This document shows positions 18,473 through 27,134 of a stretch of DNA of 64,000 bases, in pieces (positions within the stretch are counted from its first letter, which is position 1; each line of letters starts with the position of its first letter). The translations under genes were made by a program, and so were the position numbers. The stretch is from Pegethrix bostrychoides GSE-TBD4-15B (GTDB lineage Bacteria > Cyanobacteriota > Cyanobacteriia > Elainellales > Elainellaceae): the NCBI GenBank assembly GCA_019359155.1, contig JAHHHV010000005.1, forward strand, positions 1 to 64,000. Direction: 5' to 3'. Under the pieces are notes generated by a model, which saw only the letters and a list, made by a program, of their open reading frames with translations, was not told the DNA's origin and searched no databases.

Positions 18473-21400
18473 ATGAGCCAAGCTTTATCTAGCAGTCCAG
18501 GGCTGTCTCCGGAGCAGATTCCCGCGCCCGTCTTCCGCTCTGCTGAGTTGCCGTCACTCGGATCTAACTCTAAGCATTTAGTTTTTATTGATACGTCAGT
18601 TGCCGAGCTGGACGCTCTGATTGCTCAGATCAAATCAGCCGAAATTATACTTTTAGACCCGCAGAAAAACGGCATTCAGCAAATTGCAGATGCGCTGAGC
18701 CAGCGCCAAAACCTGGAGAGCCTGCAAATCATTTCGCATGGTCAGGCAGGCGGAGTACAGCTCGGCAGTGTTTTGTTGGATCAGCAAAGTCTCGAAACCC
18801 ATGTAGCCAGCCTCAAAGCCTGGGGAAATACCCTGAGCGAGCAGGCCGATGTTTTGTTCTATGGCTGCAACATAGCCGCAGGCGCAGCGGGCACACAGTT
18901 TGTGCAGCGCCTCAGCCAAATCACAGGAGCTGATATTGCTGCCTCTGATGACCTGACGGGCAGCGCAGCTCTAGGCGGCAACTGGCAGCTCGAAGTTACC
19001 ACTGGCCAAATCGAGGCCGAAAGCGCCTTTCTGCCCGCAGTCGCCCAGATCTATCAGGCCATCCTGCCGCTCTACAACGGGCGGGAATATCTGCTGACGG
19101 GCAATCTCACCTGGGAACAAGCCGAAGCAGAAGCGCAGCGCCAAGGCGGGCACCTCGTCACCCTTAACAGCGCTGCCGAAGAAACCTGGCTGAAGCAAAC
19201 TTTTAGCGGCACTGAAGGACTCTGGATTGGCATCAATGACCGCCGCGTCGAAGGTCAGTTTGAGTGGGTTAGCGGCGAAGCGGTCACCTACAGCAACTGG
19301 GCAGTGGGCGAACCCAATAACTACAAAGGCAACGAAGATTTCGGCATGATGAATTTCGGCAGCAGCCGTCATTGGAATGATGAATCCCCGACTCGCAAGC
19401 TACGCGGCATCATCGAGCGCGATCCGGCCAGCGCCCCCATCTACAACGGCAATCAGTACCGCCTCACTGACAGCCTGACCTGGGAGCAGGCTCAAGCGGA
19501 AGCACAGCGGCAGGGCGGGCACCTCGTCACCCTCAACAGCGCTGCCGAAGAAACCTGGCTGAAGCAAACTTTTAGCGGCACTGAAGGACTCTGGATTGGC
19601 ATCAATGACCGCCGCATCGAAGGCCAGTTTGAGTGGGGCAGCGGCGAAGCAGTCACCTACAGCAATTGGGCAGCGGGTGAACCCAATAACTACAAAGGCA
19701 ACGAAGATTTTGGCATGATGAATTTCGGCAGTAGCCATCGTTGGAATGATGAATCCCCGACTCGCAAGCTACGCGGCATCATCGAAATTAACGGTGCACC
19801 GCAGCTAGGCAGCATTGCGCTAGAGCAAAACACCTACAGCCTCAACGAGAGGGCTGGGGCTGTCGAGATTGCTGTCTCGCGCAGCGGCCACAGCAGCGGT
19901 GCAGCCAGCGTTCAGTATCGAGCTGACAGCGGTACAGCGATATCGGGGCTAGATTTTGCCGCCACAGTCGGGACGCTCAGCTTTGCTGCTGGCGAAACCC
20001 GCAAGCTGGTGCGAATCCCGGTTATCAACGACGATCTAGACGAAGAAAACGAGAGCTTCACCTTGATTCTGCAGGCCCCGGAAGCAGCCAACCTGGGCAC
20101 CATCCGCACCGCGACGATCACAATTTTGGATGATGAAAATCCGGCGCTGACGGTAAATCCGGTGCAGGCCAGCGAAGCTTCGGGCGCAGCGCTCGTTACT
20201 GTAACCCGGGGTAGTGGCATCGGCAGTGCCAGCGTGGACTATGCCACCCAACCCGGCACGGCGCTACCCGTGAGTGACTATCAAAGCGCCACAGGAACGC
20301 TCAGCTTTGCCCCGGGCGAAACCAGCAAAACGATTCAGATTGCGCTGGTGAATGATGCGGTCGCAGAGAATCACGAATCCTTTCAGATCGGCTTCAGCAA
20401 CCCAATGAGCGTGACGCTCAACAGCCTCAATCCGGTGACGGTGACAATTTTGGATGACGACCCCGGCAGCTTTGTTAGAGAAACCGTGATAACCGGACTC
20501 GTCCAGCCGACGGCCTTTGCCCGCACGCCGCTCAAGGCTGGATTCCCAGAGCTGATGTTCATTGCCGAAAAGTCGGGGCTGGTAAAAGTCGCCCAGAACA
20601 ACAGCGTTGCGCCCGTGCCGTTCATTGATTTGCGAGATGAGGTGAACAACGTCCGCGACCGGGGGCTGCTGGGCATCGCCGTCCATCCCGACTTTTACAG
20701 TGGCCTGCCCTATCTCTATCTGGCCTACACCTACGATCCACCCGAAGCAGCGCTTAACCTCAACCCCAACACAACCCTCGATGAGCGCGACCAGCCCGGC
20801 AACCGCCCGGTGCGAGTCGTGCGGATCAAAGCTGACGCTGGCTCCGGCTACCGACAGGCTGTATCCAGCAGCGATCCAGATAGACAGGTGGTTATCCTGG
20901 GCAAAAACAGCAGTTGGGCAAACACCAGCCGTCCAGACGGTAACAGCACCGCCGACTTCTCGATTCCGGAATCAGGACGCAATCCAGACGGCAGCTATCT
21001 GCAAGACTACATCAAGACCGACAGCGAATCGCACAGCGTCGGGCAGTTAGGCTTTGGGGCAGATGGCGCACTCTACGTCAGCATTGGAGACGGGGCTTCC
21101 TACAATTCTGTTGACCCCAGAGCAGTATCCGTGCTGAACCCAGATAGCCTGTCGGGCAAAATTCTGCGGGTCGATCCGCTCACCGGACAGGGATTTGCCG
21201 ACAACCCGTTTTCTGACGGCAACCTGGAGAGCAACCGCTCAAAAGTCTGGAATCTGGGGCTGCGGAATCCGTTCCGCTTCACCTTCCAACCGGGAACCAG
21301 CACGCCGTTTATTAGTGACGTGGGCTGGGATACCTGGGAAGAGGTAAACGTGGGGCAGCGCGGCGCGAACTTTGGCTGGCCAGCGTACGAGGGCGGCAAT

Positions 21401-21763
21401 GGCAATAGCCTGCTGCAAAGCCAATACGGCGGCCTCAGTACGGTGCAAGATTTCCTGAGCAGCGGCCAACCTGTCACGGCAGCCATCTACAGCCGCCGCC
21501 ACTCCGAAGGAGCTAGGGCAATTATCATGGGCGACTTCTATGACGGCAGCAGCTTTGTCGGCTACAGCGGGGCGCTGTTTGTGGCTGACGTGAATGAAGG
21601 CACGGTCGATGCCCTGACCCTGAACAGCCAAAACCAGGTGACGGCAGTACAGCGGTTTGCGACAGGCGCTCAGGGCATTGTCTATCTGGAAACTGGCTCA
21701 GACGGCAATCTCTACTTTGTCAATTTAGGCACAGGCACGATTGGCCGCTGGCGGCCAGCCTAG
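18473..21763 (+). CDS. Secreted mosaic protein: DUF4347, two C-type lectin domains, two Calx-beta, PQQ-type sugar dehydrogenase domain
   Basis: 1096 residues. Order: DUF4347 (about 38-200; SHGQAGGVQLG and FYGCNIAAGAAG), C-type lectin-like domain 1 (about 200-318), a near-identical lectin domain 2 (about 323-441) with WIGINDR and EPNNYKGNED calcium/sugar-site-like motifs, two Calx-beta domains (about 448-560 and 563-665), and a glucose/sorbosone dehydrogenase-type beta-propeller (about 670-1096; GLLGIAVHPDF, LGFGADGALYVSIGDG, GLRNPFRF). DUF4347 is typical of very large cyanobacterial surface proteins and probably marks export. The whole suggests a carbohydrate-binding, Ca-dependent extracellular protein with a possible oxidoreductase head. 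Catalysis is inferred from fold only. No cleavable signal peptide is visible. Confidence 0.85.
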   Translation: MSQALSSSPGLSPEQIPAPVFRSAELPSLGSNSKHLVFIDTSVAELDALIAQIKSAEIILLDPQKNGIQQIADALSQRQNLESLQIISHGQAGGVQLGSVLLDQQSLETHVASLKAWGNTLSEQADVLFYGCNIAAGAAGTQFVQRLSQITGADIAASDDLTGSAALGGNWQLEVTTGQIEAESAFLPAVAQIYQAILPLYNGREYLLTGNLTWEQAEAEAQRQGGHLVTLNSAAEETWLKQTFSGTEGLWIGINDRRVEGQFEWVSGEAVTYSNWAVGEPNNYKGNEDFGMMNFGSSRHWNDESPTRKLRGIIERDPASAPIYNGNQYRLTDSLTWEQAQAEAQRQGGHLVTLNSAAEETWLKQTFSGTEGLWIGINDRRIEGQFEWGSGEAVTYSNWAAGEPNNYKGNEDFGMMNFGSSHRWNDESPTRKLRGIIEINGAPQLGSIALEQNTYSLNERAGAVEIAVSRSGHSSGAASVQYRADSGTAISGLDFAATVGTLSFAAGETRKLVRIPVINDDLDEENESFTLILQAPEAANLGTIRTATITILDDENPALTVNPVQASEASGAALVTVTRGSGIGSASVDYATQPGTALPVSDYQSATGTLSFAPGETSKTIQIALVNDAVAENHESFQIGFSNPMSVTLNSLNPVTVTILDDDPGSFVRETVITGLVQPTAFARTPLKAGFPELMFIAEKSGLVKVAQNNSVAPVPFIDLRDEVNNVRDRGLLGIAVHPDFYSGLPYLYLAYTYDPPEAALNLNPNTTLDERDQPGNRPVRVVRIKADAGSGYRQAVSSSDPDRQVVILGKNSSWANTSRPDGNSTADFSIPESGRNPDGSYLQDYIKTDSESHSVGQLGFGADGALYVSIGDGASYNSVDPRAVSVLNPDSLSGKILRVDPLTGQGFADNPFSDGNLESNRSKVWNLGLRNPFRFTFQPGTSTPFISDVGWDTWEEVNVGQRGANFGWPAYEGGNGNSLLQSQYGGLSTVQDFLSSGQPVTAAIYSRRHSEGARAIIMGDFYDGSSFVGYSGALFVADVNEGTVDALTLNSQNQVTAVQRFATGAQGIVYLETGSDGNLYFVNLGTGTIGRWRPA
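19069..19794 (+). repeat. Tandem duplication of lectin-domain DNA (period 369 bp)
   Basis: The two lectin domains are encoded by direct repeats offset by 369 bp (123 codons). Long stretches are identical, for example from the AGCGCTGCCGAAGAAACC block through ATCAATGACCGCCGC. Synonymous positions are also conserved, so the duplication is recent or kept uniform by gene conversion. Confidence 0.9.
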
Positions 21764-22156
21764 ACAAGCGGGGGGCAAGCCTGTCTTGCCTCGCCTCCCT
21801 AAATTGCAAAAGTTCATCCTGACTTAATCAAATTTGGCCAATAGCAGAAGATTATTCCAAATAATTTCACCATTCCTCGGCGGTTTCTCCGCGATACTAC
21901 TGGCATGGGCAGCGATGCCAACTGTATGGCAAAAGCAGATAGATCCCCCATCCAGACTGGATTATCAGCCATTAGCCAGCCAATTGAGGTCAGCTAGAGT
22001 TCCGTGATTTCAACCTTACCCTGCCCATCGCTGACAGCTTAAATGACCTAGAGAAGGAGTTAATTTGGGGTTTCGGCCCAGATACTAGAGCCAAATCGGC
22101 CATCCTTAGGTACAATCCACAAGCCCATCAGGCGGTCGAGCAAAAGTGAGGATGAG
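21764..22156. other. 393-bp intergenic region with a small hairpin
   Basis: Just after the stop at 21763 a perfect 6-bp stem (GGCAAG/CTTGCC, 21774-21790, 5-nt loop) could help end transcription, but no T-run follows. The rest holds no recognisable gene. A GAGGATGAG ribosome-binding site lies immediately before the TPR gene start. Confidence 0.4.
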
Positions 22157-22930
22157 ATGGACAGATATTCGGTAGAACCCAATCGGCCAACAGGACGCAG
22201 CAAGCAGTTGCAGTCGCGCTCCCAGGCGCAGCGGAAAGCTCCTAGCCATCTGCAAAAGCGCTGGCAGCCCAAGTCGATGCGTTCCCCCTATGAGAAGCCA
22301 GCCGTGCTGTTGAGTCAAACCGAACGAGAGGCCATCCTGCGTCAGCGAGCGCTGCTCGAAACCCAGCATGGCAATCATGCCGAGGCAATCGATATTTTTA
22401 GCGAGCTGATTGGCCGCAGCCCTGACAACGCCAATCACTACTGCAATCGCGGCCTAGTCTATTTCAAAAACGGTCAGCTGGAAGCCGCCATGTCTGACTA
22501 CAACCGCGCCATTGCCCTCAATCCCCGCCTCGACAGCGCCTACAACAACCGCGCCAACTACTACGCCGCTCAAGGACTCTACCTCGAAGCAATTCTGGAC
22601 TACGACGTGGCCCTCGACCTCAACCCGGCTAACGTCCGCGCCTGGATCAACCAGGGCATCACCTTCCGCGAGGTGGAAATGTACGACCGCGCCCTAGAAA
22701 GCCTCGATTTGGCGCTCTGTCTGGGCAAATTAGAAGGCCATGTCTACGCCGAGCGAGGCCGCACCTATCACCTGCGCGGCGACTGGAACTGTGCGGTGGG
22801 TGAATATCACCGTGCCTTGAGTCAGCTCGCTCTCAGCAATGCTGAAAGCCAGAATGCCTCCATGCTACGGCTATATCTCCAAGTCGAGTCTTGGCTAGAT
22901 GAACTGTTGGCTCCGCTAAACCCGGCCTAA
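22157..22930 (+). CDS. TPR-repeat protein
   Basis: 257 residues. A basic, Arg/Lys/Ser-rich first 55 residues precede about five tetratricopeptide repeats (ANHYCNRGLVYFKNGQLEAA, DSAYNNRANYYAAQGLYLEA, VRAWINQGITFREVEMYDRA, GHVYAERGRTYHLRGDWNCA). No membrane segment is seen, so it is a cytoplasmic protein-protein adaptor. The partner is unknown. It stands alone and converges with the cytochrome gene 16 bp away. Confidence 0.85.
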   Translation: MDRYSVEPNRPTGRSKQLQSRSQAQRKAPSHLQKRWQPKSMRSPYEKPAVLLSQTEREAILRQRALLETQHGNHAEAIDIFSELIGRSPDNANHYCNRGLVYFKNGQLEAAMSDYNRAIALNPRLDSAYNNRANYYAAQGLYLEAILDYDVALDLNPANVRAWINQGITFREVEMYDRALESLDLALCLGKLEGHVYAERGRTYHLRGDWNCAVGEYHRALSQLALSNAESQNASMLRLYLQVESWLDELLAPLNPA

Positions 22931-22946
22931 CGCTCAGCCCATACGG

Positions 22947-23369
22947 CTACTTCCAATTCTGGTTGGCCTGCTCCAGCACATAGTCAGTCACCGCCTGAAT
23001 CTCTGCCGGACTAAGTCGATCTTGATAAGCCGACATATTGCCCTTCCCCTGCGCCACGATTTCAGCGATCGCCGCAGTCGAGTCCATCTGATATCGCTGC
23101 AACGCCTTCAGTTTCAGGGTTTTGCCGCGCCGCACAATGTTACCCCCCTGAGCGTGACAGCCCGCACAATGCAGTTCAAATAGCTGAACGCCGCTAGACT
23201 GAGCTGCTTGTACGCTCAACTCTGCGGCTAACCCCACAGGCGTTAAAGCTGATGCTGAGACTATTGTGAGCAGAACACTCAGCGCTAACACCGCCATCAC
23301 ATTTAATTTCATCGCAATTAATTTCATCGCAATTAATTTCATCGCAATTAATTTTATAGTTGCCCGCAT
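22947..23369 (-). CDS. Cytochrome c6-like c-type cytochrome
   Basis: 140 residues, exported to the lumen or periplasm. One haem site CAGCH lies near residue 69, with the c6-type sequence GGNIVRRGKTLKLKALQRY following and the axial Met in GKGNMSAYQDRLSP near 111. The RRGKTLK variant fits the c6-like (c6B/c6C) proteins of cyanobacteria better than plastocyanin-replacing PetJ. The signal peptide is odd: its basic n-region is KLIAMKLIAMKLIAMKL, made by a 15-bp tandem repeat that creates three additional in-frame ATG codons after the first. Which ATG is used is undetermined. The C39-like gene lies upstream on the same strand with a 17-bp gap. Confidence 0.88.
   Translation of the reverse strand: MRATIKLIAMKLIAMKLIAMKLNVMAVLALSVLLTIVSASALTPVGLAAELSVQAAQSSGVQLFELHCAGCHAQGGNIVRRGKTLKLKALQRYQMDSTAAIAEIVAQGKGNMSAYQDRLSPAEIQAVTDYVLEQANQNWK
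23304..23355 (-). repeat. 15-bp tandem repeat (3.4 copies) in the cytochrome signal-peptide region
   Basis: The plus-strand unit TAATTTCATCGCAAT is repeated three times exactly and then partially. Each unit contains CAT, that is, an in-frame ATG on the coding strand, so copy number changes both the n-region length and the number of possible start codons without shifting frame. Confidence 0.95.
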
Positions 23370-23386
23370 CAGGTCGCAGCTTGATC

Positions 23387-24448
23387 CTACCGCTTCGTTT
23401 TGAGCTGTGGAGCAGCCAGGGTTGGCAAACCTTTGAGATATGGGCCGCTCAGCAGCAGCGCCGTCTTAGCATCCATACTGCCAGTTGCCTGTACGCCCAT
23501 TGCCGTTTGAAACTGAGTTAACGCCTGTTTCAAAGCAGTTCCAGTGGCGCTGGGCTGCGGCAAAAAGCCAGACTGGTGCAGGTAATCAGCCACCTGCGTC
23601 TGGGATAGCTGGATCTCGGCGGGGCGGAAAATGGGCACATACTGCTGTCGCCAGATTCGATCAAACTGTTGAGGTGTCAACTCATAAAATTTGCCCAGGG
23701 CGGGATCGGCCACCGTCACGGTTCCTGCGGTCATAGCAACTAGGCTAATCGCGTGCTGATCTCGACCTCGCTCTGAATAGAGCCAGGAGGCCAGCACGCC
23801 GGGACGGTTAATTCGGCGCATCTGCTCCCAGGTCGGAGACAGCTCCAGACCGTCGAGCCCCAGGGTGCGGCTCGCCGTGATCAGCTGCGGCATCGAGGTA
23901 CCCAGCCGACTCGTCCCGGCCAGCTTAGCCACGCTCGATTCGGTTGCGTCCAGGTTCCAGAGACGCAAAATCGTGGCGAGCGCTGAAGGAGCGCAGCTGC
24001 TGTTAGAAGTCTGCTGAAAAATACCGTTGGGCAGCAGGTTGTCTTCTAGAGAGGCATAGATTGGAGCCAGAAAATAGCGTTCGCTAACTGTGAATCCGGC
24101 CAGCCCCAAGCATCCCAGTAGCAGTACGCCAATCACCTGCAGCCGCGCTGTCTGCCAGCTCACCACAAACGCCATGCCGCAGAAGCCCAGCAGCAGCACC
24201 CGCATAATGCTCCAGGTAATCTGCATCCCATAGCTGCGCCATTCAAGCGGTAGCCCCTGCATTTGAGGCAAATTCAGCGCCAGCAGCAGGAGCAAAAAAT
24301 AGCCACCCAAAAAGGCTAGAGACTCGATGTTTTTGCCTGTGAATAAATTGTTGGCCGTCGCGCCCCGGCGCAGCAGCAGCCGCCCCCAACCCAGCCCCAG
24401 CCGCACGGCGAGCAGGCCAAACAGCAGCGTCATCCCAAATTCCAGCAT
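23387..24448 (-). CDS. C39-like cysteine peptidase with peptidoglycan-binding-like C-terminus
   Basis: About 353 residues from the ATG at 24448, which has AAAGG 4 bp upstream; a TTG at 24490 is less likely. Four hydrophobic helices occupy the first 135 residues. A C39-type papain-like domain follows, with Cys in NSSCAPSALATILRLW, His in RDQHAISLVAM and Asp in VADPALGKF. The C-terminal segment (about 270-340, FLPQPSATGTALKQALTQFQ) resembles a peptidoglycan-binding helical domain. C39 peptidases cut double-glycine leaders of exported peptides, but without an ABC transporter core the role may instead lie in envelope processing. Confidence 0.75.
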   Translation of the reverse strand: MLEFGMTLLFGLLAVRLGLGWGRLLLRRGATANNLFTGKNIESLAFLGGYFLLLLLALNLPQMQGLPLEWRSYGMQITWSIMRVLLLGFCGMAFVVSWQTARLQVIGVLLLGCLGLAGFTVSERYFLAPIYASLEDNLLPNGIFQQTSNSSCAPSALATILRLWNLDATESSVAKLAGTSRLGTSMPQLITASRTLGLDGLELSPTWEQMRRINRPGVLASWLYSERGRDQHAISLVAMTAGTVTVADPALGKFYELTPQQFDRIWRQQYVPIFRPAEIQLSQTQVADYLHQSGFLPQPSATGTALKQALTQFQTAMGVQATGSMDAKTALLLSGPYLKGLPTLAAPQLKTKR

Positions 24449-24544
24449 CGCGCCTTTTATGCCTGATTTTCCCCAATCTAGGCGATTCAAGCTCGGCTGC
24501 CCACAGCAATTCTGCTATGCTAAACGAAAAAGTTGGCTAAGTTC

Positions 24545-25042
24545 ATGTCTCTCAGCGCACTGTTCGATGCAGCCAATCTCTTCGTCTTGCCCTTCTGGGC
24601 GCTGATGATCCTCTTGCCCAACTGGCAGGCGACGCGCAAAGTCATGGCCTCGTTTCTGCCGTTTGTGGCGCTGGCGGCTCTTTATCTATACCTATTTATC
24701 AATAGCCTCGACCCAGAGTCAGCCGAGGCGTTTGCAAATCCGCAGCTAGCCGACTTGGCGCGTCTGTTTGCAGATGAGCGAGTGACGGCGACGGGCTGGG
24801 TGCATTTTTTGGCGATGGATCTGTTTGTGGGGCGCTGGATTTATTGGCAAGGGCAGCAAACCGGTATCTGGACGGTACATTCGCTGGTGTTCTGTCTGTT
24901 TGCTGGACCGCTAGGTCTGCTGAGCCATATCGTGACGGGTTGGATTACGCAGGCTCTGCGCGGCAGGTCGGCTGAGCTTGAGGACTTGACTCATCAACCA
25001 GCCGAGCAGTCAACTCCAGAGGCCGGAGTTTCGGAGCGCTAA
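24545..25042 (+). CDS. ABA4-like (DUF4281) membrane protein
   Basis: 165 residues from ATG 24545; a TTG 12 bp earlier is in frame. Four hydrophobic segments and the block TGWVHFLAMDLFVGRWIYW identify the ABA4-like family. In plants ABA4 is needed for neoxanthin synthesis; the cyanobacterial role is not defined. The gene is divergent from the C39-like gene with under 100 bp between starts, so the promoters overlap. A polar tail of about 30 residues follows the last helix. Confidence 0.8.
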   Translation: MSLSALFDAANLFVLPFWALMILLPNWQATRKVMASFLPFVALAALYLYLFINSLDPESAEAFANPQLADLARLFADERVTATGWVHFLAMDLFVGRWIYWQGQQTGIWTVHSLVFCLFAGPLGLLSHIVTGWITQALRGRSAELEDLTHQPAEQSTPEAGVSER

Positions 25043-25177
25043 TCGAGGTTTTCTTGCGCTATTGCATCTGATCCCTCTATAGTTTCTAGTGATCCCTGCT
25101 GTCACTTTGCTTTGCAAAAAGCTACTGTGACTTGGTGCGGAATTCAGAGTTGGGGTGCTTCTTCAATTGCTTTTAGC

Positions 25178-26344
25178 ATGATTCAGGTGAGTAAGCAGAG
25201 CGATCAGTCAACCGCTGATTTAGCCTCTGAGCAGCCTACAGGACTCTCGCAGCATCAGCCTAGCATCTGGGTTTGGCTAGTTTTGCTGGGCGGGTCAGTT
25301 TTGCTGCATTTGCCGCTGCTAGGCTGGCTAGGAGCCATTATCCTGCCTGGATCAGCAGCCGTGACGGTGGCCATTGATCTCGTTGAGCTTCCAGATGATC
25401 CGGCTCTCTCGCCTAACCAGCCTAAGCAATCAAGCCCCTCAACTAGTCAAAATACTGGCTCGCAGGCAGACTCGCGAGTAACCTCACAGGCTCAGACTTC
25501 GCTTCCGCAGCTCGCTCCGGCTCTGGTTCAGCAGCCTGAAGTCGCTGCTCAGCTTCGTCCTGCTCCAGTCCCCAATCGTCAGTTCGCAGCAGTGATTTCT
25601 GCGGCAGTCGCGCCTGTCTCTCCAGATTCTCAGCCTGCTCCAGCACCTCAAGCTTCGCTGCCCGCAGTCCCTGCCCCCAGTCCTCAGGTTGAGCCAATCA
25701 CCAAGCCAACGTCAGGAAGCAGAATTCAGCCAAATTCTGAGCCAGTTGCCGCCGCTTCACCGGCCCGTTCACCCACCGCTCAGCCCATTACTCAGCCTGT
25801 TACCCAGCCCATTACCCAGCCTCTCGTCGAGCAGTCGCCGACTGTAAGTCAGCCGACTGTAAATCAGCCGATTATGAGTCAGCCGATTGCTCCGCCTGTG
25901 CCTAATCTGTTGCCTTCGCCAGATAATTCTCAATCTGACGAGCAGCTAGGAACAGCTATGCTCGACGCGACGCTGGTTCCCAACTATCTCACTGCCCGCC
26001 TTGTAGCTGCCTCATCTCCCGATCTGCCAGATCTGCCGCCGCTCGAACAGGCCGCTCAGCCCCAGCCTGATGTACAGCGCTTCCTGACGAATTCTCAGCT
26101 GCCGCCCTGCGATGTCACACCAGAGGCCGTATTTTTCCTGGGCAAGACGGTGGCGCTGCGAGTCACCACAGATGCCGCAGGGCAGGTTGTGCAGACTGCT
26201 ACAGAAGTATCGAGCCAAAACTTAGCCTACGACGAGCTAGCCGCCTGCCTGGTGCAAAACTGGAGCTTCAAACCCGCTATCGTTCGAGGTCAGCCTGCAA
26301 GGAGCGACGGATTGATTATTCAGATCAAGATTGACCACAGCTAA
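25178..26344 (+). CDS. TonB-like energy-transducer family protein
   Basis: About 388 residues from ATG 25178; an in-frame TTG at 25112 would add 22 residues. One membrane helix (WVWLVLLGGSVLLHLPLLGW, about residues 27-46) is followed by a very long Pro/Gln/Ser-rich spacer with degenerate repeats (QPITQPVTQPITQP; QPTVNQPIMSQPI) that could span the periplasm. A small C-terminal domain (about 320-388; ALRVTTDAAGQVVQTATEVSS and LVQNWSFKPA) has the TonB C-terminal look. No exbB/exbD or TonB receptor gene is adjacent. Confidence 0.7.
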   Translation: MIQVSKQSDQSTADLASEQPTGLSQHQPSIWVWLVLLGGSVLLHLPLLGWLGAIILPGSAAVTVAIDLVELPDDPALSPNQPKQSSPSTSQNTGSQADSRVTSQAQTSLPQLAPALVQQPEVAAQLRPAPVPNRQFAAVISAAVAPVSPDSQPAPAPQASLPAVPAPSPQVEPITKPTSGSRIQPNSEPVAAASPARSPTAQPITQPVTQPITQPLVEQSPTVSQPTVNQPIMSQPIAPPVPNLLPSPDNSQSDEQLGTAMLDATLVPNYLTARLVAASSPDLPDLPPLEQAAQPQPDVQRFLTNSQLPPCDVTPEAVFFLGKTVALRVTTDAAGQVVQTATEVSSQNLAYDELAACLVQNWSFKPAIVRGQPARSDGLIIQIKIDHS

Positions 26345-26384
26345 GGTCAACGTAATAGATATAGAGCAAAAGTCAAGGCCAAAG

Positions 26385-26843
26385 TTAGCGCTGCTGTGCC
26401 AGCTGATCCATCCGGCGAGCCAGCGCCAGATCTAGCTCGGTAATGCCACCTGCATCGTGGGTCGTTAGGTCAACTGTCACTCGGTTGTAAACGTTAAACC
26501 ATTCTGGGTGATGCCCCATCGATTCTGCAACCAGCGCCACGCTCGACATAAACCCAAAGGCATCAACGAAGGACTGGAACCGAAACTGACGGTGCAGCTT
26601 GTTGTCTTGAACGCTCCAGTCGGGCAGATCGCTCAGAGCAGTCTTGAGAGCATCGGGCGACAGAACTGTGGGCATGGTAGTTGGCGGGGTAGAGGCTTGA
26701 GCGATCTGAGCTGTGACTGGCGCGGGTTGAGCTAGGGCAACCACAGGTTGCATAACCCACAGCCCTAATGCTACAGCAGTCTGAAACAGCTTGGATAGGT
26801 ATTGGGATGCATACATGAGTCTAAAAATCTGATGATAGCGCAT
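26385..26843 (-). CDS. 4a-hydroxytetrahydrobiopterin dehydratase with N-terminal export signal
   Basis: 152 residues. The PCD core (about 58-150) has [19 protein letters not shown] and the active-site block [27 protein letters not shown] with the three conserved His. PCD recycles 4a-hydroxy-tetrahydropterin; in bacteria it can also be a cofactor of transcription factors. Residues 15-45 form a hydrophobic segment ending in Ala-rich sequence ([23 protein letters not shown]), a plausible signal peptide. That is unusual for a cytosolic enzyme. A later start would remove it, but no ATG with a ribosome-binding site is obvious before the core. Confidence 0.85.
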   Translation of the reverse strand: MRYHQIFRLMYASQYLSKLFQTAVALGLWVMQPVVALAQPAPVTAQIAQASTPPTTMPTVLSPDALKTALSDLPDWSVQDNKLHRQFRFQSFVDAFGFMSSVALVAESMGHHPEWFNVYNRVTVDLTTHDAGGITELDLALARRMDQLAQQR

Positions 26844-27007
26844 GAGTGAGAGCCGACGCTTATTGTGTTACCACTATTTGCTTCAAGAATATCCTCAAGA
26901 AATATAATCAAATGAGATTGACCAGATAAAACGAATGCACAACTAAATCAACAGACAGCATTTCACAAAGATTCAAGAGAATTTTAGTATAGATGCTGTT
27001 TTGTATT

Positions 27008-27036
27008 GAAATCATATGGTTTCAGAAACAGTTTCT
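27008..27036. promoter_or_regulatory. Adjacent palindromes upstream of the pterin dehydratase gene
   Basis: An imperfect palindrome GAAATCATATGGTTTC (27008-27023) is followed directly by a perfect one, AGAAAC-A-GTTTCT (27024-27036). The site lies in the 291-bp gap between the Spx/ArsC-like gene and the dehydratase gene, both on the minus strand. It could be an operator or part of a terminator; no T-run follows. The rest of the gap holds no gene. Confidence 0.35.
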
Positions 27037-27134
27037 TAACAAATTCTTAGGCTAATTGCTAGCGACAGACTGAAGCTCGACTAAGCCTCGACTAAGACGC
27101 TACAACTGAACGAGGTCAGCATTTACTGATTCAA

